Origin: Salinigranum salinum
Lineage (GTDB): Archaea > Halobacteriota > Halobacteria > Halobacteriales > Haloferacaceae
Direction: 5' to 3'
Assembly (NCBI RefSeq): GCF_009176545.1
Contig: NZ_VTOJ01000003.1
Coordinates: 29,299 to 93,298 of the forward strand
DNA length: 64,000 nucleotides
This document shows positions 60,672 through 64,000 of this stretch, one piece after another. The position numbers and the translations under genes are program-made. The first letter of the stretch is position 1. Each line of letters opens with the position of its first letter. The notes beneath the pieces are model-generated. The model worked only from the letters and a program-made list of their open reading frames with translations, was not told the DNA's origin and ran no database searches.

Positions 60672-60933
60672 GTTGCAGGTCTTCAGGCGCCCGTAGAGTC
60701 CCCGATAGACTCCCTACTCGATTCTGGTACCGAGTTGCAGGGCCTTCGCCAAAGACTGGAATAGGTGTGGGAGTAGGCGGGCATCATCGATCCGCCTTAT
60801 CCCGGTCCCGTCGAACGGTTTGGGTACCTGCAACTCTCCATTCCCATTCGAGGTGCGTGGTCCCTCCTCCAGATCGTTTGTACCGCCCCGAAACTGTGCG
60901 GTCGCGGACCCACCTCAGCCCCGGAATCTTCCC

Positions 60934-62820
60934 ATGACGCTGAACACCATCTCCGATAGTAACATCCCTGATACGATTCGCGATATCCAGCAGTGGATCT
61001 GCTGGCGTGAGGAAGAGCGTGATGGGAAGCCAACCAAGATCCCGACGAAGCCCTACGACACGAGCGGGAGTCCGAACGCCCGGTCGGACGAGCCATCTCA
61101 CTGGCGCGATTTCGACACCGCTCTTACCTATCACCGTGAAGGGAGAACCAAGACAGACGGAGTCGGTTTCGTGTTCTCGACCGAGACCGAGATCGTTGGA
61201 GTCGATCTCGATTCCTGTCGGGATTCGGAGACTGGCAACCTCGACGACTGGGCCCTGGATGTCATTGAGCGACTTGACTCGTACACGGAAGTCTCTCCAT
61301 CTGGAACCGGTGTTCACGTCCTGGTAACTGGTCAGCTTCCTGATGGTCGGAACCGACGCGGTGAGATCGAGATGTACGACGATGGGCGGTTCTTCACCGT
61401 TACTGGGGAGCACGTCGACGGAACACCGCTCGATATCCATCGGCGTCAAGACGCCATCATCGGTGTGCATCTGGATTACGTCCAGACGGAGTCCGACGAC
61501 GATAGCCAGGCGCAGCTCGACGAGCAGGCGACGGACACCTCGACAGCACCCGATGCGGATTCCTCAAGTGAGCGTGATCCCGATAACTCTCCCGTCATCA
61601 CCGAGCGGTCGGGACTGCGCCGGAAATTCGGCCGGAACCATCCGACGATCGAGGATCCGGCGGTCGAGGCTGCCCTCCACAACACTCCGCCGACCAAGAT
61701 TCCGATTCCCATCCCGCAGACGTTCGATGACCTCGCGGGTCCGGGCGTTCCGCTCGATGACCAAGAGGTGTTGAACCGGGCATTCGCCTCGAAAAGCGGC
61801 GAGAACATCGAGGCACTGTTCAACGGCGATCCCTCGCTGTTCGAGGGAACAGACAGCCGCTACCCCTCACAATCAGAGGCCGATATGGCGTTGTTGTTTT
61901 ACTTGGCGTTCTGGACCGGGAAGGACCCCGAGCAGATGGAACGCCTGTTCCGTGAGTCCAGTCTCATGCGTCCGAAGTGGGATCGGCGGCATTACGGCAA
62001 CGGAGCCACCTACGGTGGCGTCTGCCTCGCTCGAACCCTCATCGAGGTCACTGACCATTACGAGCCGCCCGCATCGGAGGGGTCATCGGGAAATGCTGCC
62101 GATCGACTCTGGGGAGATGATAACGCCGACGCTCGGTCATCTCAGTCGACGTCCTCCGACCGCTATTCGGAACCCGGTGCCAGCAGAGAGCCTCGATCCA
62201 GCGAGCATACCTCGATGACCGAGATGGGAGGTAGTCGGGCGACGTCGCGACCTCGCCGACCTGGTACCGACATGAGCGCGACCGAGGATGCTCGTCGGTT
62301 AGCGCTGAAGGTCAAGCAGCAGCACGAGCGGCTGGCCGAGCAGGCTACGTACATCGCCGATCTGGAGGCCCGGCTCCGGTGGTATCGTGAGGCACTCGGC
62401 ATCGATCCCCCGATCAGCTCGGGACCGTCCAGCTACGACCGATTCTTTCGTGGAGGCGAGGATGCCGGGCGTCATGGGATGTTCGACGAGTTCTCCATGA
62501 ACGTCGGGGATGTGGATCCTCCGGGCCAGCCTCCGCCGGCCCCCGAACGTGATCTCGCAGACCCTCCAAACCGCTTTGGGCAGGCGTTTCAGCGGGAATC
62601 TCGGATCGATCGTACCGATCCCATTCGCACCAACGGGGCGGGTTTCGAGGACGATTCCATCCGTCACCTCTCAGAGCCGGCACCGCCCGAATCCGAGAGA
62701 GACGACGATGGATCGGTGCCACGCTCCTCTCGGGAGGAGACCCCCAGGAGTGGCGGGGATGTAACCGAGGACGATCGTGGAGGCTGGAGGTCGCAGTTCC
62801 TCCGACGCCTGTTCGGATGA
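60934..62820 (+). CDS. NrS-1-type primase-polymerase-like protein
   Basis: This 628-residue protein starts at the ATG at 60934 (MTLNTISDSNIPDTIRD). Residues 1-190 follow the phage NrS-1/PrimPol pattern: WICWREEERDGKPTKIP, GVGFVFSTETEIVGVDLDSC with the DxD catalytic pair near 92, and SGTGVHVLVTG with the His near 133. A helical HBD-like segment (PSQSEADMALLFYLAFWTGK) lies near 310-345. No helicase domain follows; instead a polar tail contains a coiled coil (about 460-490). Such primases support plasmid replication or priming of transferred strands. It lies between the coupling protein and rpa. Confidence 0.82.
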   Translation: MTLNTISDSNIPDTIRDIQQWICWREEERDGKPTKIPTKPYDTSGSPNARSDEPSHWRDFDTALTYHREGRTKTDGVGFVFSTETEIVGVDLDSCRDSETGNLDDWALDVIERLDSYTEVSPSGTGVHVLVTGQLPDGRNRRGEIEMYDDGRFFTVTGEHVDGTPLDIHRRQDAIIGVHLDYVQTESDDDSQAQLDEQATDTSTAPDADSSSERDPDNSPVITERSGLRRKFGRNHPTIEDPAVEAALHNTPPTKIPIPIPQTFDDLAGPGVPLDDQEVLNRAFASKSGENIEALFNGDPSLFEGTDSRYPSQSEADMALLFYLAFWTGKDPEQMERLFRESSLMRPKWDRRHYGNGATYGGVCLARTLIEVTDHYEPPASEGSSGNAADRLWGDDNADARSSQSTSSDRYSEPGASREPRSSEHTSMTEMGGSRATSRPRRPGTDMSATEDARRLALKVKQQHERLAEQATYIADLEARLRWYREALGIDPPISSGPSSYDRFFRGGEDAGRHGMFDEFSMNVGDVDPPGQPPPAPERDLADPPNRFGQAFQRESRIDRTDPIRTNGAGFEDDSIRHLSEPAPPESERDDDGSVPRSSREETPRSGGDVTEDDRGGWRSQFLRRLFG

Positions 62821-63154
62821 CGTCGTTGCGACCCCGATCTTGAACAGGGCTGGTCAGCTTCATTTCCTCGGTCAGCCGATATTGTGTTTCCATCGGCTGT
62901 GAGTCAATCCGACGCTCCGGCTAGTCCCTAACTGACTCCGAGCGGGTTTCACCTCCCCAAGGGGGTGCGGGAAGCGGAGAGACACGGCTTCGACGGGAGA
63001 GGTGTTCCGAGTGAGCGCGTCGACCGGTCGGTTTCCAGGCCTCGACGCGGGTAATTTCACACCCCCAAAGGGGGTGCGGGGGCTGGAGGAGATGACCACG
63101 AGGTGGTCGAGTAGTCGAGTCGTCCTTCGCCAGTCCCGGTAGAGAGTGTTCCCA
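62821..63154. other. Intergenic region upstream of rpa
   Basis: No gene is seen. It contains two copies of a G-tailed direct repeat (62947-62971 and 63055-63080) and otherwise ordinary GC-rich sequence. Confidence 0.5.
62947..63080 (+). repeat. Direct repeat pair upstream of rpa
   Basis: TTTCACCTCCCCAAGGGGG and TTTCACACCCCCAAAGGGG are followed by GGTGCGGG or GTGCGGG, with starts 108 bp apart. Each contains a small CCCC-AA-GGGG palindrome. They are about 75-210 bp before the rpa ATG and could be operators or a minor origin element. Confidence 0.6.
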
Positions 63155-64000
63155 ATGAGCACAACTAACAACTCCGAGATGGAGGACCGCGCGGTAACTA
63201 TCGTCGAGACGTTCGAGGCATCAGAGATTCCGACGCTGCAGGGGATCTCACCCGAGCAGGTCGATCAGAAACTCCAGAGCCTGCTGACCTACCAGGTGCC
63301 GATGGCAGAGGCCGAACGCGTCGTCGTTCGAAGCTACCTGGAGGACGCCGAACTCGACCGCGACGATCTTCCCGGTCCTGTGGCCGACCTCGCAGGGTTC
63401 GCCCCGCAGCCCGGCCACTCGTTCGACCGGGTGATGATCGAGACCATCGACGAAGATGGTATGTGGTGTGACCTCATCGCCGAGGTCGTCGAGCTCTGGG
63501 AACCCCGGAGCGAGTCCATCGCCCAGGTGGGACTCATCGGGGACGAGAGCGGCGTCATCAAGTTCGTCAAGTGGGCGTCCGCCGAGCTCCCTGAACTCGA
63601 GGAGGGACAGACGTACACCTTCCAGAACGTCGTGAGTGACGAGTACGAGGGGCGCTACTCGGTCGGGCTCAACTCGGCGACGAGCGTCGACCCCTCAGAC
63701 GAATCGATCAACGCCTCTGATGGGACGGTCGAGGCGTCGGGTACCATCGTCGACATCCAGGATGGATCGGGCCTGATCAAGCGTTGTCCACACGAGGACT
63801 GCACGCGGGTACTCCAGAACGGCCGGTGTGCCGAACACGGCCAGGTCGACGGCGAGTTCGATTTGCGCATCAAGGCCATCTTGGATGACGGTTCCCAGGC
63901 TGTCAACGTCATCTTCGACGCCGAGGCGACTACGGCCGTCACGGGGCTGTCGATGGAGGAGGCCAAGCAGCTCGCGATGGACGCCCTCTCGACCGATGTG
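63155..64000 (+). CDS. rpa: Replication protein A (single-stranded DNA-binding), 3' end outside window
   Basis: The visible part is 282 residues from the ATG at 63155 and runs off the right edge. An N-terminal helical segment (about 10-75: EQVDQKLQSLLTYQVPMAEAERVVV) is followed by an OB-fold (about 95-185). A zinc knuckle CPHEDC-x7-CAEHG comes next near 210-225. The continuation EFDLRIKAILDDG and SMEEAKQLAMDALSTDV is typical of haloarchaeal RPA. It protects single-stranded DNA during replication, repair or conjugative transfer. Placement after the primase gene suggests a plasmid replication or transfer unit. Confidence 0.9.
   Translation, partial: MSTTNNSEMEDRAVTIVETFEASEIPTLQGISPEQVDQKLQSLLTYQVPMAEAERVVVRSYLEDAELDRDDLPGPVADLAGFAPQPGHSFDRVMIETIDEDGMWCDLIAEVVELWEPRSESIAQVGLIGDESGVIKFVKWASAELPELEEGQTYTFQNVVSDEYEGRYSVGLNSATSVDPSDESINASDGTVEASGTIVDIQDGSGLIKRCPHEDCTRVLQNGRCAEHGQVDGEFDLRIKAILDDGSQAVNVIFDAEATTAVTGLSMEEAKQLAMDALSTDV

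Overview
The window looks like part of a large plasmid or integrative/conjugative replicon of a haloarchaeon (class Halobacteria). The proteins are strongly acidic and Asp/Glu-rich. Several starts look leaderless, with a TATA-like box about 25-30 nt upstream of the ATG. The gene content is typically haloarchaeal: Orc1/Cdc6 initiators flanked by G-tailed origin repeats, RPA with a zinc knuckle, an XPB helicase with its Bax1 partner, a SWIM zinc-finger protein, a TRAM gene, a DUF555 protein and a FilR1-type regulator. No rRNA, tRNA, CRISPR array or intact insertion sequence was seen.

Layout. 1-5 kb: small genes of mostly unknown function, including a SWIM-finger protein. 4.8-6.8 kb: a tyrosine integrase co-transcribed with a PemK/MazF-like toxin and an HTH antitoxin. 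7.1-10.3 kb: a 1045-residue OLD-type ATPase/TOPRIM nuclease with an unusual winged-helix N-terminus, AT-richer than its surroundings. 10.4-12.1 kb: ParA, an acidic partner, and a cluster of GTAGATT/AATCTAC sites that may be the centromere. 12.1-19.4 kb: a regulator, small genes, a frameshifted TRAM gene and an XPB-Bax1 pair. 19.5-20.2 kb: a decayed orc1 copy.

20.5-31.9 kb is a defence island of visibly lower G+C. McrB (with an EVE domain) and McrC run rightward. They converge on a leftward set made of a BrxC/PglY-type ATPase, a minimal 296-residue PglZ, a DUF1156 DNA methyltransferase, a small unknown protein and a Dam-like methylase. The ATPase-PglZ-methylase trio has the three activities at the centre of BREX but no recognisable BrxA, BrxB, PglX, BrxL or BREX helicase. 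It is the best candidate here for an undescribed system.

32.3-40.5 kb is the replication module. A family-B DNA polymerase with degenerate proofreading motifs is co-transcribed with a small protein and a RecA/RadA-like protein that has lost its P-loop, an arrangement resembling an error-prone polymerase cassette. Next come an Orc1/Cdc6, an AT-rich origin with eight ORB-like repeats, and a second Orc1/Cdc6. A separate 44-46 bp dyad element (AGTTACCCCAC, 22-24 bp spacer, GTGGGGTAACT) occurs five times in the window, four of them here.

40.5-62.8 kb is a type IV secretion/conjugation module: membrane AAA ATPase, TrbL/VirB6-like channel, VirB4, a VirB4-N-like membrane protein, PrgI/VirB3-like protein, VirB2-like pilin, a large surface protein, a 1452-residue VirD4-type coupling protein and a primase-like protein. 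No relaxase was recognised. Three promoters in this module carry the operator TGCGG-N3-CCGCA, in two cases as arrays with 17-bp spacing. The window ends inside an rpa gene.
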